This document shows positions 21,203 through 29,025 of a stretch of DNA of 32,711 bases, one piece after another; the stretch's first letter is position 1, and every line of letters starts with the position of its first letter. The position numbers were made by a program, and so were the translations under genes. The notes beneath the pieces were generated by a model. The model made no database searches, was not told the DNA's origin, and saw only the letters and a list, made by a program, of their open reading frames with translations. The stretch comes from Pseudomonadota bacterium. Its GTDB lineage: Bacteria; Oederibacteriota; Muellerivitia; Muellerivitales; Muellerivitaceae. Location: NCBI GenBank assembly GCA_021324075.1, contig JAJPJW010000161.1, positions 1-32,711 on the forward strand. The letters are read 5' to 3'.

Positions 21203-21865
21203 ATGGACAACCTCACCGTCAGCGTTTCCCAATCCCCGTTCAACAAGGGCGTCACCCTGCTTACCGTCAAGGGTTCGATGGACACCAACACGATCTCCGA
21301 GTTCGACAGGAATTTCCGGTCCGCCCTGGGGGAAAACCAGTTCAAGCTGGTCGTCGACCTCAAGGACGTCTACTACATCAGCAGCGCCGGTTGGGGCCTT
21401 TTCATCAGTGAGATCAAGCGCATCCGCGGCGAAAACGGGGACTTGGTGCTCGCGGGGATGTCCCCCGATGTGCTGAATGTGTTCGAGCTCCTTCAATTCG
21501 ACACCATCCTGAAGTTTTTCCCCGACGTTGAAACGGCGGTGAATAAGGGGTTCCAGGGGCTTCCGGCCTGGGTGGATAAAACCCGTCCATCGAAAAACCG
21601 GTTGAAAAAAAAGGGGGAAAAGGCCGTTTCCTTGGAACAGGCGGGGGAGCCGGTTCCAACCGCAAGCCTCGAAAAAGCAACCGAATCCGCCTTCCCTCCC
21701 GAACCGCCACCCCCGGAAGTCCGCGTCTCTTATTGGGGGCGCGTGCTCCGCGACTGGCGTTTTTGGGGCTTGGTGCTGATGGCGGTCCTGGTGGCCTGCT
21801 TGGTTGCGCATCACCTGGGCTGGAAGGCGCTTTCTCTTTCCCATTGGGCCGGAAGCAGGAAGTAA
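21203..21865 (+). CDS. STAS-domain protein with C-terminal transmembrane anchor
   Basis: A 220-residue protein. Residues 1-115 form a STAS domain of the anti-sigma-factor-antagonist type: LLTVKGSMDTNT (19-30), VVDLKDVYYISSAGWG (50-65). S60/S61 occupy the place where SpoIIAA-type proteins are phosphorylated by anti-sigma kinases. Residues ~120-175 are a charged, Pro-rich linker. A single hydrophobic helix (FWGLVLMAVLVACLVAHHLG, about 188-207) ends the protein and would tether it to the membrane. Its likely job is partner switching in a sigma or kinase pathway at the membrane. AAGGA nine bases before the ATG decides the start over the GTG at 21032. No anti-sigma factor is adjacent, although rpoD lies just beyond on the other strand. 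Confidence 0.8.
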   Translation: MDNLTVSVSQSPFNKGVTLLTVKGSMDTNTISEFDRNFRSALGENQFKLVVDLKDVYYISSAGWGLFISEIKRIRGENGDLVLAGMSPDVLNVFELLQFDTILKFFPDVETAVNKGFQGLPAWVDKTRPSKNRLKKKGEKAVSLEQAGEPVPTASLEKATESAFPPEPPPPEVRVSYWGRVLRDWRFWGLVLMAVLVACLVAHHLGWKALSLSHWAGSRK

Positions 21866-21870
21866 TCAAG

Positions 21871-21888
21871 AAAAACGGCCGAAGGCCG
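21871..21888 (-). terminator. Intrinsic terminator of the rpoD unit
   Basis: CGGCC (21876-21880) pairs with GGCCG (21884-21888) around GAA; on the minus strand the loop is TTC and five T residues follow (21871-21875). It lies between the STAS gene and the small gene after rpoD. Confidence 0.75.
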
Positions 21889-21896
21889 GGTAAGAA

Positions 21897-22175
21897 TTAT
21901 TTCAACAGGTGGGCTTGGGTCAAAAACCGGTTCAAGATTTCCTCGATTAAAAGCTTGTCCTTCTTGCCCAGGATAAGGGGATTGTCCTGAATGGCCAGGG
22001 AGGCGATCTCCTCGAGCATTTGGTCACGGACCTCGAAATCCGTGACCTTGTGGTCCGGGGGGCTCGATTCCTTGAGCTGATTGAACCACTTCTCAAAAAG
22101 GGCGAGGCCTTCCCTTTCCAGCAGGTCTTTCGTGAAACGGCTGATGCCCGAAACCCTGTCCGCCTTGGGGCCCAT
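21897..22175 (-). CDS. Hypothetical 92-residue protein downstream of rpoD
   Basis: A small, mostly helical, charged protein (TKDLLEREGLALFEKWFNQL, then EVRDQMLEEIASLAIQ). No domain is recognised; there are no Cys motifs and no membrane segment. The ATG has AAGGG about seven bases upstream and starts 14 bases after the rpoD stop, so the two genes are most likely co-transcribed and end at the terminator at 21871-21888. A link to the sigma factor, such as an RNA polymerase accessory role, is only suggested by position. Confidence 0.65.
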   Translation of the reverse strand: MGPKADRVSGISRFTKDLLEREGLALFEKWFNQLKESSPPDHKVTDFEVRDQMLEEIASLAIQDNPLILGKKDKLLIEEILNRFLTQAHLLK

Positions 22176-22189
22176 TGGTTTCCCTTAAC

Positions 22190-23998
22190 CTAGTTGAGAT
22201 AGTCCCGGAGCATGCGGTCCCGGGAGGGATGCCGGAGTTTCCGCAGGGCCTTGGCTTCGATCTGGCGCACGCGCTCGCGGGTGACCTTGTAGATATTGCC
22301 CACTTCCTCCAGGGTTCGCGGAGTGCCGTCCTTCAGGCCGAAACGAAGGCGCAGGACCTCCGCCTCCCTTTCCCGGAGGGTCCCCAGCACCTTGGATATC
22401 TGCTCCTTCAGGAGCGTGAAGGCGACCGCGGTGTCCGGGCTGACGGCCTCCTTGTCGGCGATCAGGTCCCCCAGCTGGCTGTCCTTTTCCTCGCCCAGGG
22501 GCGTTTCCAGCGAGATCGGGTTCTGGGCGATTTTGAGGACGGCGTGGATCTTTTCCACCGGCATATCCAGCTTCTCCGCGACCTGGTCGGCCGTGGGCTC
22601 GTATCCCAGCTGCTGGACCAGTTCGCGGGTGGCCTGGATGGACTTGTTGATGATCTCGTGCATGTGCACGGGGACGCGGATGGTGCGGCTCATGTCCGCG
22701 ACGGCGCGGGTGATGGACTGGCGGATCCACCAGGTGGCATAGGTGGAAAACTTGTACCCCCGGCGGTACTCGAACTTCTCCACGCCGCGCATGAGCCCGA
22801 TGTTCCCCTCCTGGATGAGGTCCAGGAAAGGCAGGCCGCGGTTGTTGTATTTCTTGGCGATGGAAATGACCAGCCTCAGGTTCGCCTCCACCAGTTCCAT
22901 GCGGGCCACATAGGCCTCGCGCTCGCCCGTCCGGATGGCCCGCATCATCTCCTTCATCTCTTCCCGGCCGGCCATGGCCTCCTTCTCGATCCTCTTGATC
23001 CCCCGGCGCGCCTCGTCCCAGAGGCTGCAGGCCTGGGCGAAATCCCCGCCTTTCAGGGCGCTTTTCATCTCCACCTTCCTGGCGCCCGCTGGCCCGCCGT
23101 GCTGGAGCAGGCTGGGAAGCTTGACGTAGATCTCGGGCGGAATCTGCAGTTTCTTTTCCTGCTGGCTCATGGTGTGTTCCAGCTCTTCGATGGCTTCGCC
23201 CCGGTCGCGCAGCGCCCCGGTCAGCCCGTCCTTCACCTTCTTCTGGAACTGGCAATCCTTGACCAGCCAGATCAGGTCGATGAGCTCGGCGTCCAGCTGC
23301 GAGGTAAGGGCCTTTCGTTTCTCGGCCGAAAGGGATTTGAGCCCCACCCGGCGCTGGAGGGCCTTGATCCCGCGCTCCAGTTTTTTGAGCTTGGCGTGGC
23401 TCCGCTTCAACCCGGCCAGAAGTTTCTTTTCGGGCGGGCCCTCGGGCAGCTCGGCATAGGCGTCCAGGTTGAGGGTCTCGGTGAGGGGCCTCTTTTTTTG
23501 GAGGATGTCGTTGAAAAGCCCGTGCAGTTCCTTGAACCCCAGCAGCGATCCCAGGACGGCCTTGTCCATTTTGAACTCCCCGGCTTCGATGCGCTTGGCG
23601 ATGGCGATCTCCTCGGAGCGGGTCAAAAGCGGGGTCCGGCCCATTTGGTGCAGGTACATCTTGACCGGGTCCCCGACGAGGGTTTCGACGCCGGCGGGGT
23701 CGAGGCCCTTGCCGAAATCCTCCGCTTCGTCGTCGGTGTCGTCCTCATTCCCCCCGGCCTCGGGTGCGGGGACGACGGCTTCCTTCCCGTCTGATTCGGC
23801 GGTCTTCTTCTCCTGGTCCACGACCTTGATGTCGTTTTCACCCAGCATCAGGAGGATGTCGTCGATCTCCTCGGAGGAGACGACCTCCTCCGGCAGGATA
23901 TCGTTCACTTGCTTGAAGGTGATATAGCCCTTCTTCTTTCCCACCTTGAGGATGTTTTGGGCGTGGTCCGAGCTGTTTTTCGGCGTTTCTGGTTTCAC
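22190..23998 (-). CDS. rpoD: RNA polymerase principal sigma factor RpoD (sigma-70)
   Basis: A 602-residue group 1 sigma factor. Region 1.1 covers about 1-55, followed by an acidic stretch (65-95). Region 1.2 starts at [16 protein letters not shown] (about 109). A non-conserved region of about 200 residues follows. Region 2 runs from about 365: [19 protein letters not shown], then region 2.3/2.4 with [16 protein letters not shown] (about 412-427). Region 4.2 is at 561-590 ([21 protein letters not shown]), reading the -35 box. It directs RNA polymerase to housekeeping promoters. The start is GTG with GGAG about five bases upstream. The -10-like sequences seen in this window (TATAAT, TATAGT) agree with a normal sigma-70. 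A small gene precedes it by 57 bases. Confidence 0.96.
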   Translation of the reverse strand: MKPETPKNSSDHAQNILKVGKKKGYITFKQVNDILPEEVVSSEEIDDILLMLGENDIKVVDQEKKTAESDGKEAVVPAPEAGGNEDDTDDEAEDFGKGLDPAGVETLVGDPVKMYLHQMGRTPLLTRSEEIAIAKRIEAGEFKMDKAVLGSLLGFKELHGLFNDILQKKRPLTETLNLDAYAELPEGPPEKKLLAGLKRSHAKLKKLERGIKALQRRVGLKSLSAEKRKALTSQLDAELIDLIWLVKDCQFQKKVKDGLTGALRDRGEAIEELEHTMSQQEKKLQIPPEIYVKLPSLLQHGGPAGARKVEMKSALKGGDFAQACSLWDEARRGIKRIEKEAMAGREEMKEMMRAIRTGEREAYVARMELVEANLRLVISIAKKYNNRGLPFLDLIQEGNIGLMRGVEKFEYRRGYKFSTYATWWIRQSITRAVADMSRTIRVPVHMHEIINKSIQATRELVQQLGYEPTADQVAEKLDMPVEKIHAVLKIAQNPISLETPLGEEKDSQLGDLIADKEAVSPDTAVAFTLLKEQISKVLGTLREREAEVLRLRFGLKDGTPRTLEEVGNIYKVTRERVRQIEAKALRKLRHPSRDRMLRDYLN

Positions 23999-24055
23999 AC
24001 TGTCTCCATCTTTTGGATTTTGTGCTTTTCCCGTCTTTACGGCAAAGGCCGGGGC

Positions 24056-24319
24056 TTATTTCCTTCTTGCCGCCCGGCCCGAGCTGATTCCCTCGGGGGT
24101 CAGGGAATAGTCCTTGGAGCCCTCGTAGGGGTGTTTGATCCAGCCCAATGTGGAGCAATGGCGCCGGACGGTTTCCACCCGCTTGGTGTCCCAAAGTATC
24201 TGGGTGGCGACCCTTTCGTCCGTGAAAACGGCCGGTTCGGTGGCGGGTGTCCTCTCCCATATCTTCAAAAGCTGCGTGATGTAATCCCGGACTTCGACAT
24301 TCGACGGCAAAACGGGCAT
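24056..24319 (-). CDS. Hypothetical 87-residue protein, possible winged-helix
   Basis: An 87-residue protein with helical segments (VEVRDYITQLLKIWER; TDERVATQILWDTKRVETVRR in two parts) and a short beta-like end (HPYEGSKDYSLTPEG). The order helix, helix, then a possible wing is suggestive of a small winged-helix domain, but no family is recognised. AAGGAG six bases before the ATG is strong. It lies 57 bases upstream of rpoD on the same strand and could be the first gene of the rpoD transcript; no terminator is seen between them. Confidence 0.6.
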   Translation of the reverse strand: MPVLPSNVEVRDYITQLLKIWERTPATEPAVFTDERVATQILWDTKRVETVRRHCSTLGWIKHPYEGSKDYSLTPEGISSGRAARRK

Positions 24320-24680
24320 GGAAGGCTCCTTACCTGGCGGGCTGGATTTACTTAAAGTCGGGATGGGGCGGGGAGGGTGTGAAAAGGGCCTTCAAAGAGG
24401 TTTCCAAGCCGATCGAGCCGTTCCGAATATCCCACTATACCACGTTCCCCAAGCCGGGACCCCTTATTAAGGAGATTAAGTTAAAAAGGACACGCTTTCA
24501 TGCCATCCCAACGAACATTTAAATTTATTTAGTATATTTAATGAGACAGGCAAAAAAAGGGGCCTAAATCGACAGGTCCCTCCTTGCGGCAGTCCCATCA
24601 GCCGGTCCTATACTGAACTTGCCGATCGTTTTCATTCTTACGCCGCCGCCGATGGCCCTTTCCCTGGGTCAGGAGGGAAC
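24320..24680. promoter_or_regulatory. Divergent regulatory spacer with an AT-rich core
   Basis: About 360 bases without a gene. The core 24465-24545 is strikingly AT-rich (for example TTAAATTTATTTAGTATATTTA near 24519, quoted in part), unlike the surrounding DNA. On the minus strand TATAGT (24439-24434) is a -10 candidate for the rpoD-side unit, about 115 bases before its first ATG. On the plus strand TATACT lies at 24609-24614. Both directions are therefore plausibly served from here. Confidence 0.5.
24584..24614 (+). promoter_or_regulatory. Possible promoter of the GGDEF/EAL gene
   Basis: TTGCGG (24584-24589), 19-base spacer, TATACT (24609-24614). Spacing is two bases longer than ideal. 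It would leave a leader of about 60 bases before the ATG at 24681. Confidence 0.3.
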
Positions 24681-26783
24681 ATGGACGCCACTCTCGAGAA
24701 GGTCCGGATCCTCCACGTCGAGGACAATCCGGGGGATGCCTTGTTGTTGAAAGTCGAGCTGGACGAGGCCTTCGGCCCCTCCTTCGCTTCCAGCGGGAAA
24801 AAAGCCCCCGCCTGGGACCTCACCTGCGTCCATAACTGCCGGGAAGCCAAGGCCCGCCTGGCCAAGGGTGGGATCGACGTCGTCCTTCTGGACCTGAACC
24901 TCCCCGACGGGAATGGGTTGGAGATCGTCCGGCAGATCACCCTGGCGGCGCCCAAAACCTCGATCGTGATCCTCTCGGGCCGGGCGGAATCCGAACATGC
25001 CTCCGACGTCCTGCGCAACGGCGTCCAGGACTACCTGGTCAAGGGCAAGGCGGACGGGGGCCAGATCTGGCGCGCCATCCGTTTCGCCGTCGAGCGCCAG
25101 AAGGTCCGCAACCACGACATCCGCGACCTCGACCAAAGCCAGGAAGGGTTCAAGGCCCTCATGGAAATGTCCATTGACGGCTTGGCCGTCTTCCGCGACG
25201 GCGTGATCCTGGCCGCCAATTGGGCCTTTGAGAAGACCCTGGGTTATGCGGCCGGAGAAACGGTGGGGAAACCCCTGGCTTTCTTCTGCGACCCCGAATA
25301 CGCGGCTTACTTCCAGTCCCAGCTGCAGCGGGCGGCGGAGACACCGATGGTCGTTTTCGGCCGCAAAAAGGACGGCGGGGGGGTGAACCTGGAATTCCGC
25401 GCCAAGTCCTGCCTCTATGAGGGCGCGCCGGCCCAGGTCCTGGGCCTGAGGGATATCACCACCCGGAAAAAGGAGGAGGAAGTCTTCCTCCAAAGGGCCT
25501 ACCAGGACCCGGTGACCGGGCTGCCCAACCGTTTCCTTTTTTTCGACCGCCTCAACATGACCCTCCAGCAGGCCGCGCGCGTGGGCGGCCGGGTCGGGCT
25601 GATGTTCCTGGACCTGGACCGCTTCAAGCTCGTCAACGACAGCCTGGGCCACCAGGTGGGGGACGAACTCATCCGGGCGGTGGCCTTGCGGCTGCAGGGC
25701 GTCATCGGCGAGACCGACACCCTGGCCCGCATCGGGGGGGACGAATTCACCCTCCTGCTGGCCGGCTTGCAGGAGACCGAACAGGCCCTGCAAATGGCCC
25801 GCCGCATCTTGGAAGCCCTCTCCAAACCCTTCCAGCTCCAACGCCATGAGCTGCATGTGTCCGCCAGCATCGGCATCAGCTTTTACCCCGAGGACGCGCC
25901 CGACTCCGAAAAACTCCTCCAACGGGCCGACATGGCCATGTACCGCGCCAAGGACAGGGGGCGCAGCAATTACCAGGCCTACCACGACTCCATGAACGCC
26001 AGCAGCGTCGACCGGCTGGAAATGGAAAACAGCCTCTTCAAGGCCATGGACCGGGGGGAGTTCAGCCTTTGCTACCAGCCCCAGACCGACCTGGCCACGG
26101 GGCGTGTGGTGGGCCTGGAGGCCTTGTTGAGGTGGAACCACCCCACCCAGGGGGCCATTTCCCCGTCCGTCTTCGTGCCCCTGGCCGAGGAAACCGGGCT
26201 CATCATCCCCCTGGGCCAATGGGTCATCCAGAAGGCCTGCGCCCAGGCCAAGGCCTGGCAGGACAAGGGCCTTCCGCCGGTCAGGGTTTCGGTCAACCTT
26301 TCCGGCGCCCAGTTCATCAAGCACACCCTTCCCTTCCTCATCGACAAGGTCCTGAAGGAAGTGGGCCTGGACCCCAAGTTCCTGGAATTCGAGCTCACCG
26401 AGAGCATCGCCATGCGCAATCCCGCCTTCACCCTGGCGGTCCTGAGGGAATTGACCGAGGTGGTCAAGGTTCGCATCGCCCTGGACGATTTCGGCATTGC
26501 CTATTCCTCGCTGGGGTACCTGAAGGACTTTCCCATCCATTCCTTGAAAATCGACAGGTCCTTCGTTTCGGACCTGGGAATGGGCACCAAGGACGAGGCC
26601 ATCGTAGAAGCCATCATGGTCTTGGCCCGGAACCTGGGGTTGGAGGTCGTGGTGGAGGGGGTCGAAAACGAGGCACAGATGGGCTTCCTCAGAAAACACC
26701 CCGGCATCATCATCCAGGGCTACTTCCTGCACCCGCCCCTCTCGGAACAGGAAGTGGAAGTCCTTTTAGGGAAGCAGCCTTAA
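24681..26783 (+). CDS. REC-PAS-GGDEF-EAL cyclic-di-GMP signalling protein
   Basis: A 700-residue protein. Residues 5-125 are a receiver: E14-D15, phospho-acceptor D71 (LLDLNLPDG) and K121. Residues ~155-275 are a PAS domain. Residues ~285-440 are a GGDEF domain with an intact GGDEF signature (about 352-356) and DPVTGLPNR, so diguanylate cyclase activity is possible. Residues ~450-695 are an EAL domain: GLEALLRW (about 477-484), ELTES, DDFG-IAYSSL, KIDRSF and VEGVE, all expected of an active phosphodiesterase, although loop 6 reads IA where TG is usual. AGGAGG lies six bases before the ATG. The protein would adjust cyclic-di-GMP in response to a phosphorelay; the kinase partner is not in the immediate neighbourhood. 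Confidence 0.93.
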   Translation: MDATLEKVRILHVEDNPGDALLLKVELDEAFGPSFASSGKKAPAWDLTCVHNCREAKARLAKGGIDVVLLDLNLPDGNGLEIVRQITLAAPKTSIVILSGRAESEHASDVLRNGVQDYLVKGKADGGQIWRAIRFAVERQKVRNHDIRDLDQSQEGFKALMEMSIDGLAVFRDGVILAANWAFEKTLGYAAGETVGKPLAFFCDPEYAAYFQSQLQRAAETPMVVFGRKKDGGGVNLEFRAKSCLYEGAPAQVLGLRDITTRKKEEEVFLQRAYQDPVTGLPNRFLFFDRLNMTLQQAARVGGRVGLMFLDLDRFKLVNDSLGHQVGDELIRAVALRLQGVIGETDTLARIGGDEFTLLLAGLQETEQALQMARRILEALSKPFQLQRHELHVSASIGISFYPEDAPDSEKLLQRADMAMYRAKDRGRSNYQAYHDSMNASSVDRLEMENSLFKAMDRGEFSLCYQPQTDLATGRVVGLEALLRWNHPTQGAISPSVFVPLAEETGLIIPLGQWVIQKACAQAKAWQDKGLPPVRVSVNLSGAQFIKHTLPFLIDKVLKEVGLDPKFLEFELTESIAMRNPAFTLAVLRELTEVVKVRIALDDFGIAYSSLGYLKDFPIHSLKIDRSFVSDLGMGTKDEAIVEAIMVLARNLGLEVVVEGVENEAQMGFLRKHPGIIIQGYFLHPPLSEQEVEVLLGKQP

Positions 26784-26795
26784 AAAGAGGCGGGT

Positions 26796-27395
26796 TTAGC
26801 GCACTTGTGTCAAATACAGGGGTGTGCCGTCGGGGTCGAAGAAGAAGGCCAGGATATTGACCTCGTTCTCCTGGAAATGGAACTTCACGCCCTTGGCCTC
26901 CATCTCCTTCGCGGTGGCGCGGATATCCTTCACCTCGAAACCGATGGTCAAGTTATGGGCCGTCGAGGTACCACCGTGGGGATGGGCCGCCGAGGCACCG
27001 GAGTGCGAGCTGGGGCCTTGTCCGGCCGGGGCGCCATGGGGCTGGGCCGCCTGCCCTCCGGCCCTCACGTCGGAGGGCAAGCCTCGATGAATTATATCGC
27101 CCTTGGCCGCGCTATCGGACAACGGGTGGCTGGGCCCAGTCGGGGTGCCGAAGCCTGCTGAGGCACCATCGTGCGACTGGGCAACCGCTCCCCAACCCAT
27201 CTTGGCGGCCAGTTCGGGGGAAGTCCCGACCTTCTTGGGATGCAGTCCGATGGTCAGGCCCTGGACCACCATTTCGGCCCAGTTGTCCCCGAAGCGCAGG
27301 TCCTCGACCATTCCCAGGACCTGGGTGTAGAAATCCACCGCCTTGTCCAGGTCGTCCACCATGATCGTGGCATAGGCTTTCTTGATTTCAGGCAC
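26796..27395 (-). CDS. VOC/glyoxalase-family protein interrupted by an in-frame palindromic insertion
   Basis: A 199-residue protein made of a ~122-residue VOC (glyoxalase/bleomycin resistance) fold split by an insertion. Residues 4-68 hold the first beta-alpha-beta half (AYATIMVDDLDKAVDFYTQVLG); residues 147-199 hold the second (HNLTIGFEVKDI ... FFFDPDGTPLYLTQ). The intervening ~77 residues (about 70-146) are Gly/Ala/Ser/His-rich and coded by a palindromic element plus short repeats. The fold could still assemble with the insert as a surface loop. VOC proteins bind metals and act on varied small molecules; the substrate is unknown. The GTG at 27395 is preferred because AGGAG lies seven bases upstream and the fold begins there; an in-frame start at 27428 is weaker. 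Confidence 0.85.
   Translation of the reverse strand: MPEIKKAYATIMVDDLDKAVDFYTQVLGMVEDLRFGDNWAEMVVQGLTIGLHPKKVGTSPELAAKMGWGAVAQSHDGASAGFGTPTGPSHPLSDSAAKGDIIHRGLPSDVRAGGQAAQPHGAPAGQGPSSHSGASAAHPHGGTSTAHNLTIGFEVKDIRATAKEMEAKGVKFHFQENEVNILAFFFDPDGTPLYLTQVR
26955..26999 (-). repeat. 27-base-period tandem repeat inside the VOC insertion
   Basis: Two 18-base units, 26955-26972 and 26982-26999, differ at only two positions and are spaced 27 bases apart, keeping frame. They encode GTSTAH and GASAAH. The long hairpin of the nearby palindromic element encodes the similar DGASAG, so the units may be degenerate pieces of it. Confidence 0.7.
27052..27182 (-). repeat. In-frame two-hairpin palindromic element, copy 2 (VOC protein), with enlarged spacer
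   Basis: Short hairpin: TGCCCTCCG (27052-27060) pairs with CGGAGGGCA (27071-27079), perfect 9-bp stem. Long hairpin: GCCCAGTCG (27134-27142) pairs with CGACTGGGC (27174-27182), with inner stem GGTGCC (27144-27149) to GGCACC (27162-27167). The spacer is 54 bases here against 11-13 in the other copies. In the coding direction the long hairpin comes first, as in the CE15-like gene. Confidence 0.85.
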
Positions 27396-27523
27396 GGACG
27401 CGCTCCTAAAAATGATAGTTCGTTCCACTCAACGGCTAACGGTATTTTCGGCTAGTCTTTGGGAAGGGCAAGGTTAAAATAAAACCCTATCGCCTCGGTT
27501 TCGATATTTTCAAGGAGGGCCCT

Positions 27524-28216
27524 ATGCCCAATATCAACTGCCCCAAGTGTAACGCCGAAGTCTCCTCGCTCAGCATGGCCTGCCCCGCCTGCGGGGCTTC
27601 CCTCTCCAACGTGCAAAGCGCGCCCCTTCCCTGGACCCAAACGCCCCAGCCGGCTTCCTCCTTCGGGACCCTCTTTTGGGGGATCCTCACCACAACCGCG
27701 TCCACCTTTGAGGACATCCTGGCCGGGCCCCCGAGGCAGCACGTTTGGAAAATGCTCCTCCTGGGAGGCTTCTTCGAGGGTTTGGCCAGCGCCTCGGAAA
27801 AAGGGGAGTTTCTTTACGTCTTGTTCTTCCCGATCTGGGCCCTGGTCGGTTACCTGGTCCTTTGGGTCATGGCCTGGCTCTTTTCAGCGACCGGCAAATG
27901 GCTGGGGGGCCGCGGCGAAATCGGAGAGCTCTATGACTCGAGCATCTGGTCCGAGGCGCCGATGGTCTTCGTCAACTTCGCCGGCTTCCTCATGAACCTC
28001 AGCTCCATCGGATTGTGGCATTACGGCTGGGAAATAGTGCGGTTCGGCCTGTCCATCTGGGCCTTCATCATTTCGCTTCGCCTCATCTCCACCGCCCACC
28101 GTTTTTCCATGGGAATGGCCTTCCTCAATATCATCATCGTCTCTTTGCTCATCCTGGCTGTCGTCGGCATCCCGCTGTTTTTCCTTGGGATTTTGGCCCA
28201 TAGCTTCGCGCCTTAG
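27524..28216 (+). CDS. Zinc-ribbon, Yip1-like multi-pass membrane protein
   Basis: A 230-residue protein. Residues 6-23 are a zinc ribbon (C-P-K-C and C-P-A-C) of the type found at the start of many bacterial membrane proteins. After a Pro-rich linker come about five hydrophobic helices (around 70-85, 95-120, 145-165, 170-190 and 200-225), with FWGILTTTASTFEDIL and the polar pattern typical of the Yip1 family. Yip1-like proteins in bacteria have no settled function; a role in membrane organisation is assumed. AAGGAGG about six bases before the ATG fixes the start. It diverges from the VOC gene across a spacer of about 130 bases and converges with the beta-barrel gene. Confidence 0.8.
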   Translation: MPNINCPKCNAEVSSLSMACPACGASLSNVQSAPLPWTQTPQPASSFGTLFWGILTTTASTFEDILAGPPRQHVWKMLLLGGFFEGLASASEKGEFLYVLFFPIWALVGYLVLWVMAWLFSATGKWLGGRGEIGELYDSSIWSEAPMVFVNFAGFLMNLSSIGLWHYGWEIVRFGLSIWAFIISLRLISTAHRFSMGMAFLNIIIVSLLILAVVGIPLFFLGILAHSFAP

Positions 28217-28262
28217 GGGCAAGGGCCAGCAAGAATTTCACCCTGGCTTTCCCGAATATTTT

Positions 28263-28868
28263 TCAGGGAAAGTAACTCAATCCTCCCTGGAGGGGGATAT
28301 ATTCCTGGCTGTTGCCGGGCATGAAATAGGCGTCCATCCCGAATTGACCGAAAACGCTCCACTGCCCCGACAAGGGCACTTCCAGCCCGATCATTCCAAC
28401 CACCATGGGGTAGGTTTGAGAGATATTGTGGGCGAATGTGGAAGAAATGCCTCCCACCACCTCCGTCCCGGATGAATTGTTGTTATAAAAGGCCGCGCCT
28501 GCCCCGGCTTCCAAAAGAAAATGGGCCGGCCCGCCGCCGAACCGTTTTTTACAGAGAAGGGAAATTTCCGTAAGCGTCTGGCCGCCCCCATGGGATAGGA
28601 CCTGCTCAAAACTGTCGGAGGGCGGTTGGAAGCCGATGGAGGTGAGCGTACCCTGCACGCCCAGGGTATAGTTATCCCCAACCGGAAAACCGAGGAACAT
28701 CCCGCCGCCGACTCCCAGGGCGTCATCATCGGCGCCTGTCGTAGCCAATCCCCCGAAGGCGGAGATTTCAAAGGCATGGTCCCCTTCCGCGGCGAAAACG
28801 GGCGCAGAAATGGACAGTAGGGTCGGCCCAAAAACGATAGCCACGACCAGCCAAAAGGAATTTTTCAT
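28263..28868 (-). CDS. Outer-membrane beta-barrel-like protein
   Basis: A 201-residue secreted protein. Residues 1-26 are a signal peptide ending SAPVFA|AEG. The mature part is rich in Gly and alternating hydrophobic residues (FEISAFGGLATTG, GVGGGMFLGFPVGDNYTLG, HFLLEAGAGAAFYNN, WSVFGQFGMDAYFM), the pattern of a small 8-strand outer-membrane barrel of the OmpA/OprF-like kind. It would be assembled by the BAM complex; function is unknown. GGAGG four bases before the ATG is strong. The end (GLSYFP) is slightly unusual, since barrels usually close on Phe or Trp. It is monocistronic and convergent with the Yip1-like gene. Confidence 0.75.
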   Translation of the reverse strand: MKNSFWLVVAIVFGPTLLSISAPVFAAEGDHAFEISAFGGLATTGADDDALGVGGGMFLGFPVGDNYTLGVQGTLTSIGFQPPSDSFEQVLSHGGGQTLTEISLLCKKRFGGGPAHFLLEAGAGAAFYNNNSSGTEVVGGISSTFAHNISQTYPMVVGMIGLEVPLSGQWSVFGQFGMDAYFMPGNSQEYIPLQGGLSYFP

Positions 28869-29025
28869 AAAGCCTCCTTGGAATATACCGACACCATGTT
28901 AGCGAAAAAACGAAACTCATGATTCCATTAAAACGACTATCGGCTATGCCCCCTTTGTTGGGGACCCCTGCCTTGTGTTAAATTTTCAATATATCCGCTA
29001 CTCAAAACTCCGGGAGGCCTCCGAA

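Noticed and set aside
22175-23794. 539-codon plus-strand frame opposite rpoD
   Set aside because: Antisense shadow; the minus strand encodes unmistakable sigma-70 regions 1.2, 2 and 4.
24669-26732. 687-codon minus-strand frame opposite the GGDEF/EAL gene
   Set aside because: Antisense shadow of a gene with intact REC, GGDEF and EAL motifs and a strong ribosome site.
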